From Entonaema liquescens (taxonomy: Eukaryota; Ascomycota; Sordariomycetes; Xylariales; Xylariaceae): DNA of 64,000 nucleotides. The first letter of the stretch is position 1; each line of letters opens with the position of its first letter. Where the stretch lies: the NCBI GenBank assembly GCA_902805475.1, contig CADCSX010000008.1:1-64000 (forward strand), written 5' to 3'. This document shows positions 36,703 through 46,881 of this stretch, one piece after another. Below the pieces are notes generated by a model. That model saw nothing but the letters and a program-made list of their open reading frames with translations. It ran no database searches and had not been told where the DNA came from. A program made the translations under genes and the position numbers.

Positions 36703-37451
36703 GCCGCGCGCAACAACGACGGTCTCCATGGTTTCGATCTTTGTGCACCTCACGCCCTCCCAGTAGTCTAAACCAGACCAGAATGCAGTCTCAGGATATC
36801 GCCCATTCGAAAGGCTTCGGTATAGATCTTCCAGTGATGACAATGAAAGCATAATCTAGTAAGTCCGGCAATCTCCTTAAGAGTATCCAATTCGGGTATT
36901 ATATTCATTAACACAGAAGAAGAAAAGTTATTAGCTTCTCAGTTTATCAAAGGCTAGTACTAACTATCTTGCAGACATTGAAATGTAATATCCCCCGTCC
37001 GGCTCCCACGTAGGGTGACATATTCACATTATGAATAAAATTTATTATCGGTGAGTGCCTGATTTTGCTCATTCACCTGGACCTAAGGCTGAAACGGGTT
37101 TTAAATGCCGGGTTACACAGACTCCATTTATAGGGTTGATATTGATCTCTTGTTTCCTTTGCATGAGATGAGATATGCTCAAACAGGGCGGGTCTTCCTG
37201 GCGAGAAGATGTATCTTCCGATTAGTACCGATCTCAATAGGTCATTATTTCCCTAACGGACTGTCTACCGAAGCTAATACAATTTTGCCATAGTTTCGCC
37301 AGCTCGCCTTCAGGACAAGGCACTCCATATGAATGCTTGGATAGAGGATCAGATTGCTTTGGTACCTCAGCACACTATCTACCCATGCAAGGTATACTAA
37401 GGCAAGGTTTAACCCGGACTCTATGAGTGAATTATTATTATCTATCATTTA
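36703..37451. other. Convergent intergenic region
   Basis: It contains the 3' ends of the SRR1-like (+) and glycosyltransferase (-) genes. Nothing else is recognised. Confidence 0.5.
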
Positions 37452-38846
37452 TTACTTTTCGCTGATCGTGGCGTCTTGTTTTGATACCTCTGCAATCCAT
37501 GCCTGGTGCTCTTTGGCGAGCTTGATCGGATCGTTCATCTCGAACGAATAATCAAATGGCATATCGTCAGTAAGCGAACCCATTTCCTGGTCGCCTGCAC
37601 CGTGAGTACTTTTACCACCGACATGTTGAATCAAGACAGGAGTGATTGCCCAACGCAAACTGTCGTGATTATTGGCCCAGTCCTCGAGAAATGTATCGAC
37701 GGCGGCATGGGTATCGTCAGTATTTCCGTATAAAGGGAGCAAGTGATCAAGTACTTGACGCTGGGGAAATATGAGCCCTTGGGCGCAGCAACCGTACTTG
37801 TGCATAAGGTGAACCCCAGGACTTTTTGGCAGCATGCAATTGCGACCAGCTGCGAAGAACAGACCGATCAACATAGGAGTACAGAGTCCGCAGAGTAAGA
37901 AGAGGACCAGAGGGGTCAAAGTTTTACGCAGCATAACAATACGCCCGCGAAGAGTCGTCAGAATTAAGACTTCAATAATTAGTATTGCGATGCTTGACTC
38001 GACATATAACGGCCATTCTTCGCTATTCCAACCGAGGAGCCGGCCATCATAGAAGACGCGCAGGTAGAGAACTACCAGATAATAGCAAAGTCAGTAATAG
38101 TCGACATAAAGGTCATAATTCGCACAGCGGGAGATTATTAAAGGGTGGAAGGACGTACAGCTATCTCGTCCGAGCTCTTGTGTTTTCCTTGCGGCCGTAT
38201 GCAAAGCACCGAGAGCTCGATGGTACCATCCGTCTAGAGCAATTACATCGTCCTCTAAGGTCATGGTGTATTTAGCACCGACTCTGGCGCACTCGCCTAG
38301 CAAGACTGTGTAATCAATCTTCTGCTTTCGAGCATGGGCTTCGTAGTCCCCACTAGTCTCGAGTTGACGTACGAGGTCAAGGGTCCCAGCATCTTTGGGG
38401 TAGGTCGGGAGATTGTCAGCCATGTTGAGTAACCATGGTTGATCAAAATCTTCGTGTTGTGACTGGTCCGTGTGGGCTAGAAAAACAACGAGGTAGATGC
38501 GTTGACGTTCAAGATCATCTAAACCTTCGAGTACCGACCCGAGAGTTTCTTTCAGATAGGAAAACCCATGCCGGCTCACCGAACCAATGCCGATGCAGAA
38601 CTCGGGAGCGGTAGAATTGGGGACCCATTTCGTCGGAGTATGCAGCGCGGCTAGGTCTGCATACTTCCGGGCTTGTGCTTTGCGAAAGGAAGAATACGTC
38701 AAGACACGAGCAGATTCAGGCCTAAAGAAGAGGGAAGATGGGTCGCGATAGCACTTGGATCGTAAGTAGAGGGCGATTACAACATAGCAGAGCAGAAAGC
38801 TCAGGAAGAACGACACGACGCCGCGGTTCGGAGTGATAGCGAGCAT
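37452..38846 (-). CDS. Type II membrane glycosyltransferase, Mgat4 (GlcNAc-transferase IV, GT54)-like
   Basis: Two exons, 38846-38159 and 38071-37452 (intron 87 bp), encode about 435 residues. Animal Mgat4 adds beta-1,4-GlcNAc to N-glycan mannose in the Golgi; fungal relatives are uncharacterised and the acceptor is unknown. After a short cytoplasmic start, residues about 9-27 form a signal-anchor (VVSFFLSFLLCYVVIALYL). The catalytic part shows FCIGIGSVSRHGFSYLKETL and the acidic nucleotide-sugar/metal motif LEDDVIALDGWYH (about 197-209), followed by YLRVFYDGRLLGWNSEEWP. Two further hydrophobic stretches occur after exon 2 starts (IAILIIEVLILTTL and TPLVLFLLCGLCTPMLIGLFFAA). The acid motif and layout fit the family; the exact sugar specificity is inference. 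A GTG upstream at 38906 is not preferred. Confidence 0.75.
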
Positions 38847-40672
38847 CTGAAGGCCACTATCTCGATCCCCGGGAATCGAAAAACACCCCCGGCACGTCTC
38901 GGGCACGTGATACGTCAGAAATGGTGGTTATGCCGTCGGGCGAGAGCATGTTACGATGTTTTGTTATATGCTTTAGTTGATGAAAAAGACCAGCCGGGCC
39001 GGCCGGATTCTGTGCCTGTAACTTCGTGTGCCCAGACTTTGCCCAGAACTTGCCCAGAACCCGAATTAGCAGGTGCCTTGCCACTGTGGCTGAGTGACGA
39101 GATAGTAGTATGAAGTTAACTTGGGAATGTCGAATCTTACATGTATGTAACTACAGTACATAACTATTATATTTAGATAAGAGGTTTTCCGCATTCCCAA
39201 TAGTCTTGTTGTAATGCTTATATTATTCTGCTGTAAAGGAAATTAAATCAAATATAGGAATTTATTCTTCAACTCTTGACATATTCCCTGAAGTACCTCT
39301 ATTAGTAGCCTTAGTGCCCCTGCCACTGCATCCTACTAAAAGTATCCACGCTAATAAATGTCGCAATAGATTAAGGTCTAGAAGACTTCATAGGAGAACA
39401 TTTAAGATAAGAGATGTGTCTCGCTTCGTGGTAAACCACTCAAACCTGCGTATTGCGTAGATTCATCCGCTTCCCATAATATTATACGCGACATCTATAG
39501 TGTTACGTGTTTCGCTAATACCTATTAGTGCTGTCTACACAAGTTCGACGTAGCACTTTTAAAGGGATACTACGCATTGATTAAGGAAATAGGTAAGATT
39601 TGGGATTTAACCGAAATATTTCCGAATAAGCATATTTTCTACGTATTTTAATATATCTTATAATATTTTATAAAATTTTATTATTCTTTTTCCTTTTCTA
39701 GAATTAGTAAGGATCGGAATAACTTTTTATTGGTATTTAAAGTTTAGTATACTATCCTTAATTACTGCCCGTTTCCTTAATTAATGCGTAGTACCCCCTT
39801 AGAGGTGCTACGTCGAACTTGTGTAAACAGCACTAATAAGAGTTATTTTATTTTATAATATAATAGCTAAAAAAATAAAACATGGCTATAGTATTCGTCA
39901 TAAGGGTAGAATATTAACAGCTCTCTGCAATATTTCAGCATATATATAAAGGGGGACTGGCTCTAAGTTTGCGAAATGATGAATTAAATACTTTAGGTAG
40001 ATAGGTAAAGCTAGACTTGGTTACCATATACTTAAGTCATCCTAGTAACGAGGTTCGCCTTCGAATCTTATGTCGTCGTCGCCCGTTTTATGAGCCGTTT
40101 AGAAGCCTTAGCTGCTTAATTCTAGATATTCAAGAGTTTCATTATTCCTAAACAGCTACCTCTCATTGCACCAGGACAGCAAAGTTAAACTTTTACTCTT
40201 CAACATAATTTTTGTTTCTGTCCGTACTCATTTTTTATAGACAAAGGGGTACTATGTCCCAGCCGAAACCGATCTTTGACCCACGATTTAGCTTTTGACC
40301 CATTGTGTCCATAGAGTATCGGATTCGGCGGAGCACAAAGGTTTATGTCGTAGAAATCTATGCTATTGGCAATGTCCAACATCTTTGTTAGCTGGTGTGT
40401 ATGAATATCTTACTAACGTCAATAACCAACCGACACAACCCATATCCAATTGCTTTGTTTCAGTGGTGTAATAAACTATACTTAACCTCACTGATGTTTC
40501 GTAGTTATCTTGCATCGGTACTCTTTTCATAAATATATACTGCTATTAATGGTATTAGACACTCGATATCATAAGTCTGACACGACAACTTATTCAAGGC
40601 TTACAGTAGATATTCGTTGTTATATAAAGAAGAAATAATTAAAATGCCGAACACCACGCCAGCGCAGATCCT
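38847..40672. other. Intergenic region (1.8 kb) carrying a MITE
   Basis: Apart from the terminal-inverted-repeat element at 39528-39833, no gene is seen. Composition is A+T-rich and may contain decayed repeats. A TATATAAAG sequence at 40620-40628 lies upstream of the Ulp1-like gene. Confidence 0.45.
39528..39833. mobile_element. MITE-like element with 62-bp terminal inverted repeats and TA target duplication
   Basis: Positions 39528-39589 and the reverse complement of 39772-39833 match over 62 bp without gaps, with about six mismatches, all transitions. The element is 306 bp, begins GTGCTGTCTACACAAGTTCG and is flanked on both sides by TA (39526-39527 and 39834-39835). It has no coding capacity. 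TA duplication and size fit a Tc1/mariner/pogo (Fot1-like) non-autonomous element; the family is inference. Confidence 0.8.
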
Positions 40673-41944
40673 ATGTGGAATTCAAGGAACGAACCAGGGA
40701 ATTGCCGGAATAGGCATATAGAACTCCCTAGTAGCGAATTACGTGTACCGTCAAACGGGTGGCCAGATATACGGGGTCTCAACCAGCTTCAGGCTAGCCG
40801 CGATTCGTGGCTTAATGGCGATGCCCTTGATAAATCGCTAAGGGTATACCACGCCAGTTTGCCGAAGGTGGTCAGGGATATAATTAACATTGCCGATACA
40901 AGCATCGAGGGAATATTCTACGAAGACCAGGAACGTTTCGAGAAAATATTGAAGGGGAACTATGGTAGATTCTTTCGAAGGTTCAAGCAGACCGAATTCA
41001 CTCTGTGGCCAATGAACGTGCATGGTAACCATTGGGTGCTAGGTGTTATCCACAAAGAGAACCCTAAAAAAACAGCAGGGGGGTGGACAAAAATTGTTCA
41101 GTTCACAGTTATCGATTCGTGGGCAGACACAACAAGAGGAGCTCGGAAAAGATTCGTCGAAGAGCGAGCATGGAGGTTATTGAACCACATTGGTTGTACG
41201 TTTGCTAGGGATTACCTGCGTACGGTAGAAACAGACCACCAGCCAGACTCTTGGAGTTGCGGTCTCCGGACATTTTGGGCAGCTAAGCTTATTATAAGCC
41301 GGATAGTGTTCCATTGTCGTGAGGGTACTTTTAACTATTCCGAACAGCTCTGGCAGAATCTGAGGGGATTTTTCAACCCCGACTTGGTGCGATGGGAGAT
41401 GATTGGCCTCAACGCATACCATGCTGTTCAGGATATGGATTATAGAGCACGAATTTCTGTGGAAGTGGTCGAGAAGATTCGGCAACCCGACGATGGAGAC
41501 CTGGACGCAGCAGAAGCGATGAGACCGCCAGATGGTGGCTCCTCAGTTGTAGTCTTCAAGAAGGACTCCAGAAAGCGCGCGAGAGAGGACGATGACGACG
41601 CGGGCGAACCGTCTACCTTGAGAAGAAAGACGGAGAATTTGGCGCTATCTAGTCAACAGAAAGTAGCTCCGTCCTATGCGATGGAGAAGGGAAGTTATAG
41701 ATCTTACGTAAGGAGGAGATCCAGTGAAGTTTTCCCGCCTCCAGGTGGACTATTTTCCAAAGCCCCCAGTATTCCTGTTCCGGCCTCCATCCCTCCTCGA
41801 GAGGAGAGGCAAAGTCTATTTACGGAAGAGACGGAGATCGACTTTAACCCGAGGAGTCAGGGAGGACAGAGGGGACGGGGAAAGAGGGCTGCACGGAAGG
41901 TGACGAGAGGAAGGGGACCGAGGGGTGGGAGACGAGGAAAATAA
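40673..41944 (+). CDS. Ulp1-type (C48) SUMO-like cysteine protease with RG-rich basic tail
   Basis: A single exon of 423 residues. Ulp1-family (clan CE) proteases cleave SUMO or related modifiers. The catalytic set is visible: DSWLNGDALDKSL (about 45-55) marks the domain start, His120 in GNHWVLGVI, Asp148 in TVIDSWAD, Gln190, and Cys196 in QPDSWSCGLRTFWAAK. The C-terminal half is low complexity, with an acidic/basic stretch (KKDSRKRAREDDDDAGE) and a terminal Arg/Gly-rich basic tail, suggesting nucleic-acid binding. Many such C48-like genes in fungi are subtelomeric or transposon-linked rather than true Ulp1/Ulp2, and a MITE lies 840 bp upstream. No in-frame ATG occurs upstream before a stop at 40640; another ATG at 40644 is in a different frame. 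Confidence 0.8.
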   Translation: MWNSRNEPGNCRNRHIELPSSELRVPSNGWPDIRGLNQLQASRDSWLNGDALDKSLRVYHASLPKVVRDIINIADTSIEGIFYEDQERFEKILKGNYGRFFRRFKQTEFTLWPMNVHGNHWVLGVIHKENPKKTAGGWTKIVQFTVIDSWADTTRGARKRFVEERAWRLLNHIGCTFARDYLRTVETDHQPDSWSCGLRTFWAAKLIISRIVFHCREGTFNYSEQLWQNLRGFFNPDLVRWEMIGLNAYHAVQDMDYRARISVEVVEKIRQPDDGDLDAAEAMRPPDGGSSVVVFKKDSRKRAREDDDDAGEPSTLRRKTENLALSSQQKVAPSYAMEKGSYRSYVRRRSSEVFPPPGGLFSKAPSIPVPASIPPREERQSLFTEETEIDFNPRSQGGQRGRGKRAARKVTRGRGPRGGRRGK

Positions 41945-42623
41945 ATGTTCGCGGCTCCATTACCACGTTAATGAAGATTACCGTGGGTATTCGAAAAAAA
42001 TTGTTATTATTTTTTTTTTATTTTTTGGCTTTTTTTAATTAGCATCCTTCTCATGTTACCTAGGCCGTTTTGTATGATTAGATTTATCAGTCTTTATATG
42101 AAATATGACACTTATATTGCGTTCTTCATGTATAAACTATACGGTGAGGTCTCCTATCGAATATAAGTAAGGTACCCCGGTACCTACGTATATATGTATG
42201 TATGTACCTAATGCATCTGTTATGCAGGTACTTCGTAGTACGCATGGGCAGGCAGTAGAAATAATTAATGGCCGGTCTTGGCACCAGATTCAGCGCCAAG
42301 ACCGGCCATTAATTATTTCTACTGCCTGATGGGTAGGTACATGTAGTCTTGGCATCGATATTGAATAAGGTAGGTACACTTTACATGCGAGCACGCACGG
42401 ACATAAATCATGTTTTCTTAGATAGGCCGCACGTACTTTGTTATAACAAACATTAGTTACATTATTCTCTTTTCGCCTTTCATATATACAATTGGAAATA
42501 TCTCATTAACATTCGCTACAGTAGCTACAGTATATGCTAGAGAACTCCGAACGAGGCTATATGATGCTATTCGTATACCGGGTAATCGTTGCGTTTTGTC
42601 ATAGTTAATAGTATCGTTCCGCC
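41945..42623. other. Intergenic region with a perfect hairpin upstream of SPT8
   Basis: It contains a T-rich stretch (42000-42040), GTACCTA-type motifs (42170-42215) and the 34-bp inverted repeat annotated separately. The rest is probably the SPT8 promoter. Confidence 0.5.
42249..42328. repeat. Perfect 34-bp inverted repeat with 12-nt loop
   Basis: The left arm 42249-42282 (starts CAGGCAGTAGAAATAATTAA) and right arm 42295-42328 are exact reverse complements; the loop is ACCAGATTCAGC. The arms are long enough to form a stable cruciform or RNA hairpin. Confidence 0.95.
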
Positions 42624-44810
42624 ATGGACGACTTTGACCGAGACTCCAATGCTAGCTCTGACAATGAGCATGATGACGATATCATGATCAACGATGCCGA
42701 CGGAGATGCAGATGCAGACGCAGATGTAGATGTGGATGGCGAGGACGAAAATGAAAACGAGAATGATAATCAAGAACACGACGAAGACGACAACGATAAC
42801 GACAACGACAATGAAAATGAAAACGACGACGAGGAAGATGACGATCCCGACCAGCACGAGCACGAGCCCGAAGACGACGAAGACGCTCATGACCACCAAC
42901 AACCGAATGGCTTAACTAACCCATCCGTCACTCGAACGTCGGCTACCCCGGGTCCTCTCGCAACTCCCAAGTGGAAACCAAAGGTTCGCCCTGAAGCGCT
43001 CACTGCGGCTACGTACGACATCGTCCCGACTATGGCGGCCCCCATGGCTACTAGCATCAACGCAATAGCTATAACCCCCGATCTTCGCTACTGGATGACA
43101 GGTGGAAGCGACGGATACATCAGGAAATATGATGGGCCTGCTACGATTAACGGCAAAACTCTTTTGACCGTAGCGCAGCGTCATCCGTTCGTCGACTCGG
43201 TAACTAAGGCTGGCGTCTTGATGTCGTATTGGGAAAATGCTGAACCGCAGCCTGCTCCCGTGCGGCAAGAAGACTTAGTCCTCAGCCCCGTCTACAGTCT
43301 GGCTGTTCATTCACAAGCTTTGTGGCTCCTATCCGGTCTCGAGAGCGGCGGCATTAATCTTCAAAGCGTGCGCCACGACGAGGGAAAGCGGATTGCGTGT
43401 CTAAAGAAGCATACCAATGCCGTCAGCGTCTTGACCCTTTCTCCGGACGAGAAGAGCGTACTGAGTGGAAGCTGGGACAAAAACATATTTGACTGGGACC
43501 TAAATACGGGACAGGTGGCGCGTCAGTTTGACGGGAGTGGAGGACAGATTTCTGCCATTGAGATCAGGCCTATGGGAGGACAGCCTATACCCCCAGAAGC
43601 TAGCGAAGAGGAGATCATAAGCGATACATTCTTCAGCAACAATGCCCATCATGGTATTGACGGCGACTTGAAGTTCGAGGTAGACGGCGCATTTGGCATG
43701 GACCTCGACACGGGCGTAAATGGCATGGGCGCTAATGGCGCTTCCGGCCAGACGGTTAATGGGAAAGATGCCATGCCTGATGGTCGGGGGAGTCCTGCGC
43801 ATGATAGTCTGTTCGGCGGCAGTCCTACTGGCGGCTCGGATCTCTTCGGCGACAACGACGGGATGGGTGCTTTTGGGGGTGATGAGGACAATGAGTTTTC
43901 CCGGGCTATGATGCAGGACTCGGCTCAGGATGCCGAGGTTGCAATGGGCGATTATAACATGCCCGGCCCAGCCTTTGAGCCAGACTCGGGTCAAGTTGCA
44001 ACTACTCAGCCTCTTACTGATCCGAACTCGTCGGATCCTGCTCTCTTTGGCGATAACGCGCTTAATTCCTTCGGGACTGATACAAATCATGATCCCTCAC
44101 CTTTACCGTCTATACCGGAGTTTTCGCAGCCTATTAATACGAACGACAACACATTTCAGCCTCTGCCAGTGGATATATCGTTACCAACTACTCAGGGAAC
44201 CCAAGGGGCTCTACCCCAATCACCTTCTGCCGTTTTCGCTGCACCACCCCCTACGCATTGCGATATGACACAGACATCAGATAGTACTTTTCTTTCCGCA
44301 TCTATGGATGGGACTTTGCGTATCTGGGATCGTCGAATGCAGAATCCCGTAGCGCGTATTGGAAATAGGCCCGGTGTTCCTCCGTGGTGTATGGGAGCGT
44401 GTTGGAGCCCGGATGGCAATTGGATATATGCGGGTCGGAGAAACGGCACGGTTGAAGAATTCAGCATACAGAAAGCAAGGGGTGGCCGCGTGGGCTGGCA
44501 ACCAGAACGAGTCTTCAAGTTTCCTGGCGGCAGTGGTCCGGTTAGTTGCGTTCGATCAATGGTCAATGGACGGCACCTAGTTTGTGCCTCTCATGACATC
44601 CTTCGGCTTTACGATCTTCGTTCCGAGCATTCGTCTAAGCACTCACCGCCGCCTTTCCTGATTATCCCCGGCCCGCCACGCGCTGGTGTCATATCCAGCT
44701 TATACATCGATCCGTCAAGTCGTTTTATGATATCAGCCGCGGGGAACCGAGGCTGGGAAGGGACAACCACCGAAGTTCTTATTGGATATGAAATAAATGT
44801 CCCATTGTGA
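42624..44810 (+). CDS. SPT8: SPT8, SAGA complex WD40 subunit
   Basis: A single exon of 728 residues. Spt8 is the TBP-interacting WD40 subunit of the SAGA transcription coactivator. The N-terminus (about 1-100) is extremely Asp/Glu/Asn-rich, as in yeast Spt8. The characteristic core follows: YDIVPTMAAPMATSINAIAITPDLRYWMTGGSDGYIRKYD, PVYSLAVHSQALWLLSGLESGGINL and LTLSPDEKSVLSGSWDKNIFDWDL. A long Gly/Asp-rich low-complexity insert separates these repeats from the C-terminal propeller half (TSDSTFLSASMDGTLRIWDRR, PPWCMGACWSPDGNWIYAGRRNG, DILRLYDLR). It ends IGYEINVPL. The acidic repeat DNA produces long mirror frames on the other strand that are not genes. Confidence 0.93.
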   Translation: MDDFDRDSNASSDNEHDDDIMINDADGDADADADVDVDGEDENENENDNQEHDEDDNDNDNDNENENDDEEDDDPDQHEHEPEDDEDAHDHQQPNGLTNPSVTRTSATPGPLATPKWKPKVRPEALTAATYDIVPTMAAPMATSINAIAITPDLRYWMTGGSDGYIRKYDGPATINGKTLLTVAQRHPFVDSVTKAGVLMSYWENAEPQPAPVRQEDLVLSPVYSLAVHSQALWLLSGLESGGINLQSVRHDEGKRIACLKKHTNAVSVLTLSPDEKSVLSGSWDKNIFDWDLNTGQVARQFDGSGGQISAIEIRPMGGQPIPPEASEEEIISDTFFSNNAHHGIDGDLKFEVDGAFGMDLDTGVNGMGANGASGQTVNGKDAMPDGRGSPAHDSLFGGSPTGGSDLFGDNDGMGAFGGDEDNEFSRAMMQDSAQDAEVAMGDYNMPGPAFEPDSGQVATTQPLTDPNSSDPALFGDNALNSFGTDTNHDPSPLPSIPEFSQPINTNDNTFQPLPVDISLPTTQGTQGALPQSPSAVFAAPPPTHCDMTQTSDSTFLSASMDGTLRIWDRRMQNPVARIGNRPGVPPWCMGACWSPDGNWIYAGRRNGTVEEFSIQKARGGRVGWQPERVFKFPGGSGPVSCVRSMVNGRHLVCASHDILRLYDLRSEHSSKHSPPPFLIIPGPPRAGVISSLYIDPSSRFMISAAGNRGWEGTTTEVLIGYEINVPL

Positions 44811-45480
44811 TAGCAACCGCCCTTCTACCTATTATACACGTATGATAGGCTGCAGCAGTCATCAGCTAGCACTTTATTGATCCTACGGGATTAATGATAC
44901 CTAAGTTGGAACTTCAGGGTCTCCCCGAGCGCTATTACTGAGAGCCCGCACGTTATTCTATCACTGCACATCTTTTCTGTTTTATTATCTGGTGGCTCGT
45001 TTGGAAAAGTAGATACCCAGCGTTTGGTTTAGAATTGGTGAAACGGAGTAATGGTATTTGCTATGAGACTCATAAAATTCCACCTCTAAGGGCCGTTAAA
45101 CAAAGGGGACACTACTCGGTTGAAATGCCCCTACGGCTATTTCGTTCGATGGTATACTAAATCTAGAGGTGCTACGGTGATAGATAGGCCTGGGCATGTG
45201 CCTTGACGTTGTCATTTTCGTTGGGGCTGGCATGGCATGGACAACAAGAACTCAAGCACAGATAACATCACGTCCGAAAAGCCTGGCTCGGTTGATCTCT
45301 GATATATTAGGGTTCTAATAGGGCAAATCGTGTGCGCACGACAAATACCTTCGCTACCTTAGTTTCGATTTTGCTTTGCTCCCTGCCGTCCTTCCTACGC
45401 CCGGTCGGCCCATTGGCTTCAGGTGTTCTATCCTCCGCACTCAATCTGCCATTGGACACAGAGAATGAAAGTTGAAGCTC
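44811..45480. other. Convergent intergenic region
   Basis: The 3' regions of SPT8 (+) and the Rds1-like gene (-). A weak inverted CACCTCTA / TAGAGGTG pair (45079 and 45166) resembles the end of the MITE but is too short to call. Confidence 0.4.
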
Positions 45481-46881
45481 CTAACCCGCTTGGTAAATAG
45501 CTAGCGCGTTGACATGAGGGTTAATCTGCGTGAGGTTGAATGGCGTGACGAATAAGTCGTCGTCAGTAATAGCCAAGAAGATGGTACCGTTAACAGCAGG
45601 GTCGCCTTCGAATGTTGACGTGTTGGGCTGGATGGTGTACGCGGTGTTGTCACTGACATTCTGCAAGGGGGTATAGGTAACATTCAGCTGAGAAACCCAG
45701 GCAGCATATCTAGGATATCCTGCAGATACGCTGGTGACGTAGCTGTTATTAGGTCCGATGGGTTTTCCAGGACTATCCCACTCGAGGAAAACTTGACGCC
45801 CGGGGTATGATAAGGGATCAGTCCTGTTATGAGTGATGGCCGGGCTGCAGTTTCGACCGGTGCTAGCACGTAGACAACTCTCCGTTGTTGAGATATTTCT
45901 ATCACTAAGAGTATTTGCGTATCCGCCGGTGGTCTCGTTCCAGACATTGGAACCGTTAACGCGAGCTGGGTTCGGCTGGTTGAGCACTCGTAGCGAAGGA
46001 AAATTTTGCCAGATCAAACGGGTCTGGTTGGCCGGGCACGACGAGATATACGGGGCTAAGAGAGACCACGCCCAGGACTGTGGAATGCCTATCTCGAACC
46101 ACACAGGCATGGGAAAGAGGCCGTCGAACTGGCGAAAAATCATCTGCTGTCGTGCCTCGGTGGTGATGGACTGCAGCAGAATTTGGGCCGTCTCACGCGA
46201 ATCTAGGTGGTTGATAAAGCCGTACACACCCGACTCTCCCCATCGAGTCAACTTCTGGTTGAAGTCGATAAATTCTCGGACGCTCGTCACCGGATAGTTG
46301 TAAGTGCATTGGACCGGGGCGTTGCGGCCGAGCATATTGGTCAGGGCGGTAGCGTGGCCAACTTCTTGGTTAGCCATAAACTGTATCAGAAATCGATCCT
46401 CGGCATGCAACCCAGCAGCCTCAAACTCTTCCGCTGAAAACCTGGCTAAGCCCCAGTGGAAGAGATCGAGCTCAATCCACTCTTGGTAGAGAGCCAGCGC
46501 GACTGACTCATAGTCAAAGTCACTTACGACGCGGTACACCGGCTCAGACCCGTTGGTACCTAAACCGCCGCCGGGAGTATATGGCGCGGGCTGTGGTTGG
46601 TGAAGCTGTCCGTCCGCCGGGTACTGCAGCTTATACTGCTCCGGTGGCCTGGCCGGGATAGTCAGAGCTGTGACCTCTGTGGAGAGCGCGCCAGTTGTCG
46701 TAGCCGGCGGGCCAGTGTATGCGCCGTGAGAAGTCACGTTCGTCACAGCAACAGCAAAAGCAGTTGTCGCAGCATCGGAGCGCACGGTGGTTTCGGCTTC
46801 GGATACGAAGGGGACGGCAAGAGAATGTGGCACTATGAGTGCTAAGACGCTGGCACTCTTCAAACCAACGAAGGGTGCCAT
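45481..46881 (-). CDS. rds1: Rds1-like secreted protein with ferritin-like domain (sexual development/stress response)
   Basis: A single exon of 466 residues. S. pombe rds1 is induced by nutrient and temperature stress, and Aspergillus homologues are linked to sexual development; biochemical function is unknown. A signal peptide (about 1-22, ending SLAVP) precedes a Thr/Ala-rich segment. The ferritin-like four-helix domain (Ferritin_2) begins at DFDYESVALALYQEWIELDLFHWGL (about 121) and includes the metal-site-type motif ANQEVGHATAL (Glu173, His176) and TTEARQQMIFR (Glu242). Many N-glycosylation sequons occur in the C-terminal half (NVWNETT, NVSDNT, NTSTFEG). It is divergent from GH92 across 1.66 kb. 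Confidence 0.88.
   Translation of the reverse strand: MAPFVGLKSASVLALIVPHSLAVPFVSEAETTVRSDAATTAFAVAVTNVTSHGAYTGPPATTTGALSTEVTALTIPARPPEQYKLQYPADGQLHQPQPAPYTPGGGLGTNGSEPVYRVVSDFDYESVALALYQEWIELDLFHWGLARFSAEEFEAAGLHAEDRFLIQFMANQEVGHATALTNMLGRNAPVQCTYNYPVTSVREFIDFNQKLTRWGESGVYGFINHLDSRETAQILLQSITTEARQQMIFRQFDGLFPMPVWFEIGIPQSWAWSLLAPYISSCPANQTRLIWQNFPSLRVLNQPNPARVNGSNVWNETTGGYANTLSDRNISTTESCLRASTGRNCSPAITHNRTDPLSYPGRQVFLEWDSPGKPIGPNNSYVTSVSAGYPRYAAWVSQLNVTYTPLQNVSDNTAYTIQPNTSTFEGDPAVNGTIFLAITDDDLFVTPFNLTQINPHVNALAIYQAG

Noticed and set aside
42567..42902. Minus-strand Val/Ile-rich 111-codon frame resembling a membrane protein
   Set aside because: It is the mirror of the Asp/Glu/Asn codon repeats of SPT8.
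45078..45172. Second copy of the MITE
   Set aside because: Only an 8-bp inverted match to the element end; too short to support.
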